From positions 186,001-250,000 of the forward strand of contig NZ_JAASAD010000003.1 in assembly GCF_012726175.1 (NCBI RefSeq): DNA of 64,000 nucleotides, given 5' to 3'. The stretch is from Micromonospora sp. HNM0581. Lineage in GTDB: Bacteria > Actinomycetota > Actinomycetes > Mycobacteriales > Micromonosporaceae. Within the stretch, counting starts at the first letter, position 1. Each line of letters starts with the position of its first letter. Under the pieces are notes generated by a model. It saw only the letters and a list, made by a program, of their open reading frames with translations, was not told the origin of the DNA and made no database searches. This document shows positions 1 through 9,210 of the stretch, one piece after another. The translations under genes and the position numbers were made by a program.

Positions 1-441
1 ACCACGCCGCACCGGCGTGCCCGGGGCCGGGTCGGTGCTGCGGACGTTGGAACCACCGCCGCTTCCGAAGACGAGTTGCCAGCCCAGTCCCAGGTTCCGC
101 AACTCCTCCCTGGCCTCCTCGAAGTCCGCGCCGACCAGGTCCGGAACGGTGAGCCCGGTCGGCCGCGCCGGGCTGGGACTGCTACTCGGCTTGGCCGGGG
201 TGCTCGGCGCCGGTCGTTCCGCAGGCGGCGAGGTCCGGACGGCGGGTGTCGGGGTGGGGGTACCGGTCGCGACAGACGTCACCGGATCCGGTCCTGCCCG
301 GTCGCCGGCGAGCACCCAACCACCGGCCGCTCCGACGATCGCGAGCAGTACGGCACCAGCCCCGCCGCCGACGACCAGTCTCGTCCGGTCCGGGGTGTTG
401 TCACCACGCGCCGGCCACCCGTCCGTGGTCCCGTTCGTCAT
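1..441 (-). CDS. PASTA-domain membrane-anchored protein (3' end outside window)
   Basis: Read on the minus strand from ATG at 441 and still open at base 1, so the C-terminus is missing. A short charged N-terminus is followed by one membrane segment at about residues 21-40 (LVVGGGAGAVLLAIVG), a Pro/Thr/Ser-rich linker to about residue 95, then a PASTA-like domain starting VPDLVGADFEEAREELRNLG. PASTA domains bind muropeptides or mediate extracellular contacts and are typical of penicillin-binding proteins and Ser/Thr kinases. No kinase or transpeptidase part precedes it, so this is a stand-alone membrane-anchored PASTA protein with an outside C-terminus. It is divergent from the membrane protein starting at 563. 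The domain assignment is by motif reading only. Confidence 0.75.
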   Translation of the reverse strand, partial: MTNGTTDGWPARGDNTPDRTRLVVGGGAGAVLLAIVGAAGGWVLAGDRAGPDPVTSVATGTPTPTPAVRTSPPAERPAPSTPAKPSSSPSPARPTGLTVPDLVGADFEEAREELRNLGLGWQLVFGSGGGSNVRSTDPAPGTPVRRG

Positions 442-562
442 CCCGCCCACCGCCTCATCCCCCGCGACCTTAGCGAGCGGGGCCAAGCACTGTCCGTAAT
501 CATTGCCGGTCGATGCCGCGCACGACTCGCCGCACCGACCACAGGACGTTACGCTGCCCCGC

Positions 563-1999
563 ATGGCCAGACAGGGCTGGGGAGGATCGATCGCCACCGC
601 CGCCGGCGTTGCAGCCGGTGCCGGTGCCGCCCAACTGGGCTTCGGGTACGGCCTGGGCATTCTCAACTGGGTGCCTCCCGAGGCGACCGCCGGCACCGCG
701 GCCTGGGTGGCCAGCCTCATCTGGGCGACCTGGATCGCCGCCACGTCGACGATCTTCGGTGCGGTCTGCGCACAACGACTGCACCATCGCCGTCGGGCCG
801 CCTCCGACAGCCCGACGCCAGTCGACGGGTCGCGCACCTCCGACGCCTCGACCCCGCCGTCCGGCACCGCAGCGCCGGCCGGTCCAGCTTCGGCGACCGG
901 GGCGACGTCGGGCGGCACAGCTGCCTCCGTCGACGAACCGCCTACCGCCACCGCCGAGCAGACCGGTGGCGGGCTGTGGGGCATCGCGCTGGCCGTGGCC
1001 GCCGGCATCGGTTCGCTGATCACCGTGTTGCTGGTCGCCGTGCCGGCCCGGGTCGCGGTGGTGCCGGACACGCCATCCCCCCGGGACATGGCCGCCGGAT
1101 ACGCGGCGGTCGGCGTACTGATCGGGACACTTGTCGCGATCTGGGTGCTGCGGTGCCGCGCTGCCGCCACGAACGTCATCGCCACCGCCAGCTGGCTCTG
1201 GCTGCTCGCGGTCATCGCCGTGGTCGACTCGGTGCTCGCCGGTCGCGGACTGACGACTGCGCAACTCGGCATCTGGCAACTCAGCTCGGGCAGCGACCAG
1301 TTCTGGATCCGGGACTACTTCTACTGGCCCGGTGCGGTGTTGTCGCTCGGTTCGGCACTGCTGGTCGGCGTACTGGCCGCCCGCAGCGGGGTCCGGGCAG
1401 CCGACCGGCGGGTCGGTGCCACCGTATCGGGGGCCGCGGGACCGCTGCTGGTGGCCATCGCCTACTTCCTCGCCGTGCCGAGGCTCACCTCGATCAGCCC
1501 GGAGCAGGTGTCCGCTCATCTCACCGCCCCGTACGCGGTGATCGTCGGCGTCGGCGGTTCGGCCCTGGTGGCGGCGCTCGCCCAACGATCGGCCCGGGTG
1601 GCGCGGAACCGGTCCAACGGTCCGCATACCGCCCCGGCGCTACCCCGGCAGCGGGTGGGAGACGGGGACGAACTCGCCCGCGAGTCCGAGCCGCAGGCAC
1701 GTCGGGATGCGTCGAGCACCGGCCGGCCCGGTAAGGCGGCCGGCGGCGGAGCGACGCAGGTACGCACGTCGGCGGCGCCGAAATCCACCACAGCACAACC
1801 GGCGGCGGTCAAACCGGCAACGCCGAAGTCCACGGCACCGCGACCGACCGCATCGAAGTCCGCGGCGCCGAAACCTGTCGTGTCGGGGTCGGCTGAGGAC
1901 GGTGAACCTGGTGCCCCGCCGTCCGTGGCGTCGACCGGAGATGACGAGACACCGGATGGCGCAAGCCGCCGCCCTCGGCAACAACGGCGTAGCCGTTAG
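563..1999 (+). CDS. Polytopic membrane protein with Ala/Pro/Lys-rich tail, function unknown
   Basis: 478-residue protein from ATG 563; the frame is open from 503 but the upstream residues look non-coding. I count about eight hydrophobic segments: near the N-terminus, around residues 45-70, 130-160, 170-195, 205-230, 250-275, 290-310 and 320-345. After them comes a long disordered tail rich in Ala, Pro, Ser and Lys with KPA-type repeats and a basic end. A Pro/Thr/Ala-rich loop separates segments 2 and 3. No catalytic motif is visible. It ends 25 bases from the stop of the convergent ligase gene. I do not recognise a family; a conserved actinobacterial membrane protein is likely. Confidence 0.75.
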   Translation: MARQGWGGSIATAAGVAAGAGAAQLGFGYGLGILNWVPPEATAGTAAWVASLIWATWIAATSTIFGAVCAQRLHHRRRAASDSPTPVDGSRTSDASTPPSGTAAPAGPASATGATSGGTAASVDEPPTATAEQTGGGLWGIALAVAAGIGSLITVLLVAVPARVAVVPDTPSPRDMAAGYAAVGVLIGTLVAIWVLRCRAAATNVIATASWLWLLAVIAVVDSVLAGRGLTTAQLGIWQLSSGSDQFWIRDYFYWPGAVLSLGSALLVGVLAARSGVRAADRRVGATVSGAAGPLLVAIAYFLAVPRLTSISPEQVSAHLTAPYAVIVGVGGSALVAALAQRSARVARNRSNGPHTAPALPRQRVGDGDELARESEPQARRDASSTGRPGKAAGGGATQVRTSAAPKSTTAQPAAVKPATPKSTAPRPTASKSAAPKPVVSGSAEDGEPGAPPSVASTGDDETPDGASRRPRQQRRSR

Positions 2000-2024
2000 T
2001 GCTGGTCCGGCCCGGCCGGTCGAC

Positions 2025-3503
2025 TCAGTCGAGTGGCCAAGTGTGCACCGGCTCGTTCGTGCACTGAAGTTGCGTGTAGCGCTGGAGCATGTGGTGCAGC
2101 GCGGCCCGGCGGTCCAGACCGAGGTGCCGCTCTGCCGCCCACACGGTGGCGGTCTGCCAGACCGCGCCGTTGCGTCCGGTGCGACAGCGTTGCTCGATGA
2201 TGCCGAGCAGTCGGTCCCGGTCGGCTGCGGCGACGCCGAAGCCGTCGAGGCCGGCTGCGGCGAGCGGAAGCAACGTGTCGAGCACGAGGGTGGTCACCGG
2301 CACGTCGCCCTGCCGGGGCCAGTGCACGACCGCGTCCATGCCGCGGCGGGCGGCTGCGTGGAAGTTCTCCTCGGCCGAGCTGAAGGTGAGCTGGCTCCAG
2401 ATCGGCCGGTCGGCCTCGGCCATACCCCGGACAAGCCCGAAGTAGAAGGCGGCGTTGGCCAGCATGTCGACCACGGTCGGACCGGCCGGGAGCACCCGGT
2501 TCTCCACCCGTAGGTGCGGACGGCCGTTCATGATGTCGTAGACGGGCCGGTTCCACCGGTAGACGGTGCCGTTGTGCAGCCGCAACTCGGCCAGTTCGGG
2601 AACGCCGCCGGCATGGAGGACCTCCACCGGGTCCTCACTCTCGCAGATCGGCAGCAGCGGCGGAAAATAGCGGACGTTCTCCTCGAACAGGTCGAAGATC
2701 GAGGTTATCCACCGCTCGCCGAACCAGACCCGGGGCCGTACGCCCTGAGCCTTGAGCTCGTCCGGTCGGGTGTCGGTGGCCTGCTCGAACAGGGCGATAC
2801 GGGTCTCCGACCAGAGCTGCCGGTCGTAGAGGAACGGCGAGTTGGCACCCACCGCCACCTGGGCGGCGGCGATCGCCTGCGAGGCGTTCCAGTAGTCGGC
2901 GAAGCTGTCCGGCGCCACCTGGAGGTGGAACTGGAGGCTGGTGCAGGCTGCTTCCGGCGCGATCGAGTCATTGTATGTGCTCAGTCGCTCGACGCCCCGG
3001 ATGTCGAGCTCGATGTCTTCGCCCCGGGCTCCCACTATCTGCTCGTTGAGCACCCGGTAACGCTCGTTCGTGGAGAGGTTCTCCGCCACCAGGTGTCGCT
3101 CGTTGAGCGTGGGCAGAATGCCGACCAGAACGATCCGGGTTTCCGACCGCGCCGCGCGTCGGTTGGCCCGGTCGAGGCTGGCGGAAAGATCACGCTCGTA
3201 GTCGGCGAAGCCGTTGCCGGATATCAAGCGTGGGTTGGCGTTGAGTTCCAGGTTGAACTGCCCGAGCTCGGTCTGGAACGACGGGTCGGCGATCGCGGCG
3301 AGGATCTCCTCGTTACGCATGGCTGGTTCAGCGGCCGGGTCGACCAGGTTGAGCTCGATCTCCAGCCCGGTCATCGGCCGGTCTGCGTCGAAGCCGAAAT
3401 CGTCCAGCATCAGCGCGAACACGTCCAGGCAGCGCCGGACCTTCTGCCGGTAGCGGACTCGATCCTCACGGGAGAAAGCGGCTCGATCGACGTCCCTGCC
3501 CAT
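2025..3503 (-). CDS. Glutamate-cysteine ligase family protein (GCS2 type)
   Basis: 492 residues from ATG 3503, with a strong Shine-Dalgarno (GGGAGGAAGC) just upstream; the longer open frame to 3767 has no such signal. The N-terminal ATP-grasp-like core contains MTGLEIELNLVD, ELGQFNLELNANPR and TSLQFHLQV, features of the carboxylate-amine ligase / gamma-glutamylcysteine synthetase 2 family. Members join glutamate to an amine such as cysteine; in actinobacteria, which use mycothiol, several have other or unknown substrates, so the substrate is not settled. The length is close to the roughly 490 residues common for actinobacterial members. Monocistronic; it follows the terminator of the upstream yceI gene. 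Confidence 0.85.
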   Translation of the reverse strand: MGRDVDRAAFSREDRVRYRQKVRRCLDVFALMLDDFGFDADRPMTGLEIELNLVDPAAEPAMRNEEILAAIADPSFQTELGQFNLELNANPRLISGNGFADYERDLSASLDRANRRAARSETRIVLVGILPTLNERHLVAENLSTNERYRVLNEQIVGARGEDIELDIRGVERLSTYNDSIAPEAACTSLQFHLQVAPDSFADYWNASQAIAAAQVAVGANSPFLYDRQLWSETRIALFEQATDTRPDELKAQGVRPRVWFGERWITSIFDLFEENVRYFPPLLPICESEDPVEVLHAGGVPELAELRLHNGTVYRWNRPVYDIMNGRPHLRVENRVLPAGPTVVDMLANAAFYFGLVRGMAEADRPIWSQLTFSSAEENFHAAARRGMDAVVHWPRQGDVPVTTLVLDTLLPLAAAGLDGFGVAAADRDRLLGIIEQRCRTGRNGAVWQTATVWAAERHLGLDRRAALHHMLQRYTQLQCTNEPVHTWPLD

Positions 3504-3778
3504 GCTTCCTCCCGGCGCGCGGCGCCACGGAACGGTGCCGGTCCGCAGCGCACTGTGAACCTTACTCGTTGGGAGCGCCGAGCCCGGCAGTGCGCGGATC
3601 GGTCCACCAGCGAGGTCAGCCCGGGCGTGGCTGTCCGTCGCGTCGGTCCGACCAGGTCGGTCGCCTCTGCTGGAGTATCTACCCAGCCGCGCCGTCTGTT
3701 TCCCGGTGATGTCCGACGAACAAGTTGTGACAATTTGCACCAGTGGTCGGCGGACCGCAAGTGGCACCGCCCGGACGG

Positions 3779-3817
3779 CCGACAGGCCCGCACGGTGCGG
3801 GCGCGCGGGCCTGTCGG
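3779..3817 (-). terminator. Hairpin terminator after yceI-like gene
   Basis: Perfect 13-bp inverted repeat (left arm CCGACAGGCCCGC, 3779-3791; right arm 3805-3817) with a 13-base loop, 11 bases past the yceI stop codon. No U-tract, as is usual for high-GC actinobacterial terminators. Confidence 0.7.
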
Positions 3818-3827
3818 AGCGTACGGA

Positions 3828-4409
3828 TCAGGACTGCCGGATGGCTTCGCCCTCGATCTCGATCTTCACCTTCTTGCCGACCAGGACGCCGCCCGACTCC
3901 AGGGCGACGTTCCAGGTCAGGCCGAAGTCCTCACGATCGATCTCGGTGCTCGCCGAGAAGCCGAAGATGTCCTGACCGAAGGGGCTACGGCCGACGCCCT
4001 CGAACTCCACCTTGAGATCGACCGGACGGGTCACGTCCTTGATGGTCAACTCGCCGGTCAGAACGAGCTCGTTGCCTTCGTGCGACTTGACACCGGTGCT
4101 GCGGTACTCCAACGTCGCGAACTTCTCCGCGTCGAGGAACTCGGGGCTGCGCAGGTGCGCGTCCCGGTCGGCCTGCGCGGTGTTGATGCTGGCGGCCTGG
4201 ATCGTGGCGGTGACCGTGGACTCCAGCGGCTCCTCGGCGATGGTGATCGTGGCACTCGCGTCCGCGAACTCGCCACGGACCTTGCTCACCATCATGTGCC
4301 GGGCTACGAAGCCGACCCGCTTGTGCGCCGCGTCCAGCAGGTAGGCACCGGCCGCCGGGATGGTGAGGCCGTCCCATTCGCGGGTAACCGGTTCGGTGCT
4401 GCTGGTCAT
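3828..4409 (-). CDS. YceI family protein
   Basis: 193 residues, cytoplasmic-looking (no signal peptide). It shows the YceI layout: an opening TIPAAGAYLLDAAHKRVGF strand, a central DAEKFATLEYRS, and closing FGLTWN and GVLVGKKVKIEIEGE strands. YceI proteins form a lipocalin-like barrel that in characterised members binds polyisoprenoids or other amphiphiles; the bacterial role is mostly tied to stress. It is divergent from a MarR regulator, with 104 bases between the starts that hold a promoter and a palindrome, so MarR control is likely (inference). Confidence 0.92.
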   Translation of the reverse strand: MTSSTEPVTREWDGLTIPAAGAYLLDAAHKRVGFVARHMMVSKVRGEFADASATITIAEEPLESTVTATIQAASINTAQADRDAHLRSPEFLDAEKFATLEYRSTGVKSHEGNELVLTGELTIKDVTRPVDLKVEFEGVGRSPFGQDIFGFSASTEIDREDFGLTWNVALESGGVLVGKKVKIEIEGEAIRQS

Positions 4410-4463
4410 GAGTAACTGCCCTCCGGGAGAATATCGTTAAGTAGCCCAATGGCTGCGTCGGCA

Positions 4464-4507
4464 ACTATAGCCTCAGCAATATTCCTTCTGTCAAGTATTG
4501 GTACGAT
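4464..4507. promoter_or_regulatory. Divergent yceI/marR promoter with MarR-type palindrome
   Basis: On the minus strand TTGACA (4494-4489) and TATAGT (4469-4464) lie 19 bases apart, a plausible sigma-70 promoter for yceI. An imperfect palindrome, CAATATT ... AAGTATTG (4477-4500), covers that -35 element. On the plus strand TACGAT (4502-4507) lies six bases before the GTG start of marR, which suggests a leaderless marR message. This AT-rich block stands out from its surroundings. An autoregulatory MarR operator is an inference. Confidence 0.5.
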
Positions 4508-4513
4508 GGACCC

Positions 4514-5065
4514 GTGGAAGCGAACACGTTCGACGACCCTCGGATCACGGCAGTCGGCCTGCTCTTCGAGGTGCACGCCGGGCTGGCCGCCCGATTCGCC
4601 GCCCAGCTGGAGAAGCACGGTCTGTCACCTGTCGAGTTCGAGGTGCTGACCAGGCTCACGAGATCACCCGCCAACCAGCTACGGATGACCGATCTCGCCG
4701 CCCAGACCTCACTGTCCACCAGTGGCGTCACGCGGGTCGTGGACCGGATGGAACGTGACGGACTGATCACCCGTCGTGCCTGCCCCTCCGACCGGCGCAG
4801 CTCGTACGCGGTGATGACGACCGCCGGTCTACGCCGGCTCGACGAGAGCCTGCCCGGGCATCTGCAGCTCATCGAAGACTGGTTCACCGGGCAGCTCGAC
4901 CCGACCGCACTGGACGCCCTGCTCGACGGCCTGCGCCGGGTACGTGATGCCGTACACCCCGGTGCGACCGCCGGCAGCCGGTCAACCGCGCCGGGTGAGG
5001 CACCGGCCGACTGCGACGAGCAGGGGGCCGAACCGCACGGATCGGGCGACCCACCGGGCCGATGA
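4514..5065 (+). CDS. MarR family transcriptional regulator
   Basis: 183 residues from GTG 4514. The winged-helix core is clear: LSPVEFEVLTRLTRSP, then the recognition helix region MTDLAAQTSLSTSGVTRVVD and the wing RMERDGLITRRACPSDRRS. The C-terminal 35 residues are a low-complexity hydrophilic tail not needed for the fold. No Shine-Dalgarno precedes the start and a -10-like TACGAT sits six bases upstream, so a leaderless transcript is likely. It is divergent from yceI, the probable target. The inducer is unknown; a single Cys in the wing could allow redox sensing but is not at the usual OhrR position. Confidence 0.9.
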   Translation: MEANTFDDPRITAVGLLFEVHAGLAARFAAQLEKHGLSPVEFEVLTRLTRSPANQLRMTDLAAQTSLSTSGVTRVVDRMERDGLITRRACPSDRRSSYAVMTTAGLRRLDESLPGHLQLIEDWFTGQLDPTALDALLDGLRRVRDAVHPGATAGSRSTAPGEAPADCDEQGAEPHGSGDPPGR

Positions 5066-5330
5066 CGCACCGCCGCACCGCGCCGCCACCGCCCTCGACA
5101 ACTCGCGGACCCTGCGTGTGCCCGAGATCATACGAGGGTCACGACAGCGGCAGAAAGACCGGCAGAACCACCAGATCAATCGTCGGTATCTACTCAATCC
5201 GGACGGGCCGGCCGGCAGCACATCGCTAGTCTCGCAGCAACGGGGGCACCGGCGCGGGCGACGAGCGAGGGGTGTCAACAGGGGGCTTCCTCGCCCGCGC
5301 CATCCCCGCCGCCGGTGGCCGCGCGAAGCC

Positions 5331-7808
5331 TCACCACCCGTCCGCTGTCGAGCCGTCGCGGGACACCGACAGCGCGGAGAGTAGTTCCTCCTCGTGTCTC
5401 AGCAGCCGGACGCCGCCCTCCCGGCAGGCCACCGACAGACGATCGAGCACGCCCGCGTCGGAGCTGCTGACCGCCAGACCCACCAGAGCCTCCACCACCG
5501 TGCGTCGGTCCCGCCCGGTCTCGTCGGGCTCTGCCGCCGCCGCGAACCACTCCACCGCGGCTTCCCGGTCCCCCCGATGCACTGCCAGGTACCCCTCGAC
5601 AAGAGCGCCAGTGCCGTCGAGTGGGCGCAACTCGGCGAGCACCTCGACAGCTTCAGCCGCCCGACCGTCCTGGGCGAGCGCCAGACCCAGTGTCCCCAGC
5701 ACCTGACGCCGACCACGCGGGGTGCTTAGGTCACTGACAGCCGTCAACGCCCGGCGAGCCTCGTCGACCGCGTCGGAGTACCGGCCCTCCAGGCGGAACA
5801 CCTCCGCCACGGTGCCCCGAGCCAGCATCCGCAGCTGCTGCTCCGCGCACTGGCCACCGAGCCGGTCCACCACGGCGAGCCGGCGACGTGCCGCGGCAAG
5901 ATCGCCCTGTCTGATCTCGTGCCACGCCAGCTGATGCTGCGCGATCGCCATCTGGCAGGTCAGGCCATGCTCGGTGGCCACCGCCAGCACCGCCTCCGCC
6001 TGCTCCCGCGCAAGGGCCGGACGTCCGGTCATCGCCAGCAGGACACCCAGCACCGTCCGTGCCTCCAACTCGCCCGGCACGTCGCCGAGCTGACGGAACT
6101 CCGCCAACGCCGCGCGGGCCGTCGGCAGCTCGGTCGCGGCCGCACCATGCTCCCCGGCCAGCATCGCCACACCGATCGCGGCCCGTGCGCGCAGGCCCGC
6201 GTCGGCGTCGGCAGTACGCGGATCGGCAAGCAGGCGAAGCAGCCACTGCCGGCCGGTCACGTCCCGCCCGCGGAGCCGCCACCACCGGGGCAGACTCACC
6301 GCGAGGCGCAACGCGGTCAAGGGATCGTCGACCGCCGCGTACATCAGTGCCGAGCTGATGTCGCCGGTGACCTCGTCGAGACGGTGCGCCGCAGCGTTGG
6401 CACCGGAACCCGTCCACCCTGCTCCGCACCGCTCCACAAGCCGAGTCACCACCCGGGCGTGCCGCCGTCGGATCACCGTCGACTCACCGGCGCCTGACGC
6501 CTGCTCGACGGCGTAGTCCCGAACGGCGTCGACGAGCCGGAACCGGAGCGATCCACCACCTCGTACGCTCAGCAGCCCGAGATCCAGGAAGCGGTTCAGC
6601 AGCGGCACCGGATCGACGCCGGTACCGGCGAGCATCTCCTCTGCCAGCTCCACCGACCACCGGTTGCTGAAGGCGGCGAGCTGGCGCAGCGCCGCCCGTT
6701 CCTCGACAGCGAGCAGCCGGTAACTCGTGGCCACCGCGTCGCGCAGGGTCTCCACCACCGACGTGCGGGCCTCCTCGCCCGGTGGCCGCGCATCCCATCC
6801 GCTGTGCGCCGAGGTGTCCAGATCCAGGACCCGGTCGCCGTACCGGTCGAGCAGCTCGGTGAGGTCGAGCAGTCGACCGCGCGCCGCCATCAGCTCGATG
6901 GCCAGCGGCAACCCACCCAGCCGACGTACCAGTGCGGCAAGTGCCGGCAACTCGGCGTCAGCCGGGGGTTCCCGCCGTACCTGGGCCAGTCGCCGGGTGA
7001 ACAACGTGACGGCCGGGTATCCCGAGAGGGCGGCCAGGTCCGCGTCGCCCGGCGGCGGCACCTCCAACGGTGACACCGGGCGCACCCACTCGCCTGGCAG
7101 CCCGACCGGATGTCGACCGGTGACCAGCACCCGCAGCGACGGCGCTGCGGCGACGAGCCGTCGCAGCGTACCGGCCACCGGGTCAGGTGACCGTTCCACG
7201 GCGTCCACAAGCAGCAACGCCCGACGGTCACCGAGCCGCGCGGCCAGCTCGGTGACCCGGGCCACACCGAAGACGGTCAGCACGGCGGCGAGCACGTCGG
7301 CCTCGTCCGACCCGGCACCGGTCAGCACACCGGCGACACCGCCGGGACAGGCCGGAGCGGCGGCGTGCACCGCCGCGAGCGCCAGCGCCGTCTTACCAAC
7401 CCCGGCCAACCCCACCAGGCTGACCACCCGGGGACTACGCGGATCGGTCAACTGGCTGGTCAGTTCCGCGACGTCGTGTTCCCGGCCGACCAGCTCCGGT
7501 GGTGGTGGCAGTCCCAGTGGCGACTGCACCCCGGGCCGAGCCGCCGCCGGGCCGTTACCCCGGGCGGCGGCCAGGAATGTCGCGCGGGCGGGGCCGGTCA
7601 GCCCGAGCGCCCCGGCGAGCAGTTCGACAGTGGTGCGTTGCGGTCGGACGGAACGGCCACGTTCCAACTCGCGGACCGTCCGTACCCCGACTCCGGCACG
7701 GGTAGCCAGCTCAGCCTGGGTGGCGCCGGCAGCCAACCGATGTGCCCGCAACAGCTCCGAGAGACCCGCGTGCGACGGACCGAGTTGACGATCATGCCCG
7801 GGAGCCAT
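5331..7808 (-). CDS. XRE/NB-ARC/TPR regulator (AfsR-like, no SARP domain)
   Basis: 825 residues from ATG 7808; a TTG at 7820 is an alternative start. Residues 13-75 are an XRE-type helix-turn-helix (TQAELATRAGVGVRTVRELE). Residues 105-400 form an NB-ARC STAND ATPase module with VGRE, Walker A GLAGVGKT (133-140) and Walker B-like RALLLVDAVE. The C-terminal half is Ala/Leu-rich helical TPR-like repeats. Such proteins are signal-responsive regulators in actinobacteria. It is a single gene, with the acyl-CoA dehydrogenase terminator upstream. TATTGT lies eight bases before the ATG and no Shine-Dalgarno is seen, so a leaderless start is likely. No biosynthetic cluster adjoins it, so its target is not evident. 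Confidence 0.85.
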   Translation of the reverse strand: MAPGHDRQLGPSHAGLSELLRAHRLAAGATQAELATRAGVGVRTVRELERGRSVRPQRTTVELLAGALGLTGPARATFLAAARGNGPAAARPGVQSPLGLPPPPELVGREHDVAELTSQLTDPRSPRVVSLVGLAGVGKTALALAAVHAAAPACPGGVAGVLTGAGSDEADVLAAVLTVFGVARVTELAARLGDRRALLLVDAVERSPDPVAGTLRRLVAAAPSLRVLVTGRHPVGLPGEWVRPVSPLEVPPPGDADLAALSGYPAVTLFTRRLAQVRREPPADAELPALAALVRRLGGLPLAIELMAARGRLLDLTELLDRYGDRVLDLDTSAHSGWDARPPGEEARTSVVETLRDAVATSYRLLAVEERAALRQLAAFSNRWSVELAEEMLAGTGVDPVPLLNRFLDLGLLSVRGGGSLRFRLVDAVRDYAVEQASGAGESTVIRRRHARVVTRLVERCGAGWTGSGANAAAHRLDEVTGDISSALMYAAVDDPLTALRLAVSLPRWWRLRGRDVTGRQWLLRLLADPRTADADAGLRARAAIGVAMLAGEHGAAATELPTARAALAEFRQLGDVPGELEARTVLGVLLAMTGRPALAREQAEAVLAVATEHGLTCQMAIAQHQLAWHEIRQGDLAAARRRLAVVDRLGGQCAEQQLRMLARGTVAEVFRLEGRYSDAVDEARRALTAVSDLSTPRGRRQVLGTLGLALAQDGRAAEAVEVLAELRPLDGTGALVEGYLAVHRGDREAAVEWFAAAAEPDETGRDRRTVVEALVGLAVSSSDAGVLDRLSVACREGGVRLLRHEEELLSALSVSRDGSTADGW

Positions 7809-7931
7809 GAGCACGGACAATACGGGCCAGCACCGACATCGGATACGGGATCGTCAGCCACCCGACGACGCCGTACCCACAGCCGCCTGTCACCGCAGTG
7901 GGCCTACGACAGTCGATGGGACCGGCAGGGC

Positions 7932-7966
7932 GTTCCTGGCCGGCACCGGCGGAGCCGGCCAGGAAC
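7932..7966 (-). terminator. Hairpin terminator of the leucine-catabolism cluster
   Basis: Perfect 13-bp inverted repeat (GTTCCTGGCCGGC at 7932-7944, partner 7954-7966) with a 9-base loop, 11 bases after the acyl-CoA dehydrogenase stop. Confidence 0.75.
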
Positions 7967-7977
7967 CCGCCTCTGGC

Positions 7978-9132
7978 TCACATCCCCAGGTCGCGGGCAA
8001 TGATCATGCGCTGCACCTCGGAGGTACCCTCACCGATCTCCAGAATCTTGGCGTCCCGCCAGAACCGGGCCACCGGGTACTCGTTCATGAAGCCGTATCC
8101 ACCGTGGATCTGCGTCGCCTCTCGGGCGTTGTCCACCGCAACGGTGCTCGCGTGCAGCTTGGCGATCGCCGCCTGCCGCTTGAACGGCTCACCAGCCAGC
8201 ATCCGGGCGGCGGCGTCGTAGTACGCGAGCCGAGCGGTGTACGCCTTCGTCTCCATGTCTGCGATCTTGAACTGGATCGCCTGGTAGTTGCCGATCGGCT
8301 GCCCGAAGGCATGGCGCTCCTTCGCATATTTGATCGACTCGTCGACGCAGCCCTGGGCGAGCCCCACAGCCAACGCGGCGATGGCGATCCGCCCCTCGTC
8401 GAGGATGCGGAGGAACTGGGCGAAACCCCGGCCGCGCTCACCGAGCAGATTCTCCGCCGGCACCCGACAGTCGTCGAAGGTCAGCTCGTGGGTGTCCGAG
8501 GCGGTCCAACCGACCTTGGAGTAGCCGGGCGCCACGGTGAAGCCGGGCGTCCCGCTCGGCACGATGATCGAGGACAGTTCCTTGGACCCGTCCGGCCGGG
8601 TACCGGTGACGGCGGTGACGGTGACCAGAGCGGTGATGTCGGTGCCGGAGTTCGTGATGAACGCCTTCGATCCGTTGATGACCCATTCACCGGTCGTGGC
8701 GTCCAGTACCGCCCGGGTCTCGGTGCCGCCCGCGTCCGAGCCGAACCCCGGCTCGGTCAGCCCGAACCCGGCCAGCGCCTCGCCGCTGAGCAGCCTCGGC
8801 AGCCACCGGGCCTGCTGCTCGTCCGTCCCGAACCGGTAGATCGGCATCGCGCCGAGCGACACCGCCGCCTCCAAGGTGATCGCCACACTCGAGTCGACCC
8901 GGGCCAGTTCCTCCAGCGCCAGGCAGAGAGCGAAGAAGTCGCCGCCCATGCCGCCGTGCTCCTCGGCGAAGGGCAGGCCGAACAGCCCCATCTTGCCCAT
9001 CTGACGAATAATCTCGTACGGGAAGGTGTGCTGCTCGTAGTGCTCGGCGATGACCGGTGCGACCACCTCGCGGGCAAAGTCCCGCACGCTGTCCCGCAGC
9101 GCCTCGTGTTCCTCGGTGAGCCGGAAGTCCAT
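7978..9132 (-). CDS. Acyl-CoA dehydrogenase (isovaleryl/short-branched-chain type likely)
   Basis: 384 residues, full length for the family. It opens MDFRLTEEHEALRDSVRDFA, carries the FAD/substrate signatures GFGLTEPGFGSDAGG and FITNSGT, and ends with GEGTSEVQRMIIARDL, which includes the usual catalytic Glu region. It oxidises an acyl-CoA to the 2-enoyl-CoA and passes electrons to ETF. As the last gene of a set with carboxyltransferase, HMG-CoA lyase and biotin carboxylase, the likely substrate is isovaleryl-CoA from leucine; that is inferred from context. A Shine-Dalgarno (AGGAGG) precedes ATG 9132. Confidence 0.9.
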   Translation of the reverse strand: MDFRLTEEHEALRDSVRDFAREVVAPVIAEHYEQHTFPYEIIRQMGKMGLFGLPFAEEHGGMGGDFFALCLALEELARVDSSVAITLEAAVSLGAMPIYRFGTDEQQARWLPRLLSGEALAGFGLTEPGFGSDAGGTETRAVLDATTGEWVINGSKAFITNSGTDITALVTVTAVTGTRPDGSKELSSIIVPSGTPGFTVAPGYSKVGWTASDTHELTFDDCRVPAENLLGERGRGFAQFLRILDEGRIAIAALAVGLAQGCVDESIKYAKERHAFGQPIGNYQAIQFKIADMETKAYTARLAYYDAAARMLAGEPFKRQAAIAKLHASTVAVDNAREATQIHGGYGFMNEYPVARFWRDAKILEIGEGTSEVQRMIIARDLGM

Positions 9133-9210
9133 CGGGTTCCTCCTGTGTGGACGACCCGTCGGCCGCTCGTGACGCCGGGACGGGTACGTGCTGGTGCCGG
9201 GACGGGCGAC

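Noticed and set aside
2514..4415. Plus-strand open frame of 633 codons
   Set aside because: It is antisense to the ligase and yceI genes, which have clear family motifs and ribosome sites; high GC keeps the opposite frame open.
5331..7808. Pathway regulator of a biosynthetic gene cluster
   Set aside because: The AfsR-like protein suggests one, but no biosynthetic genes are nearby.
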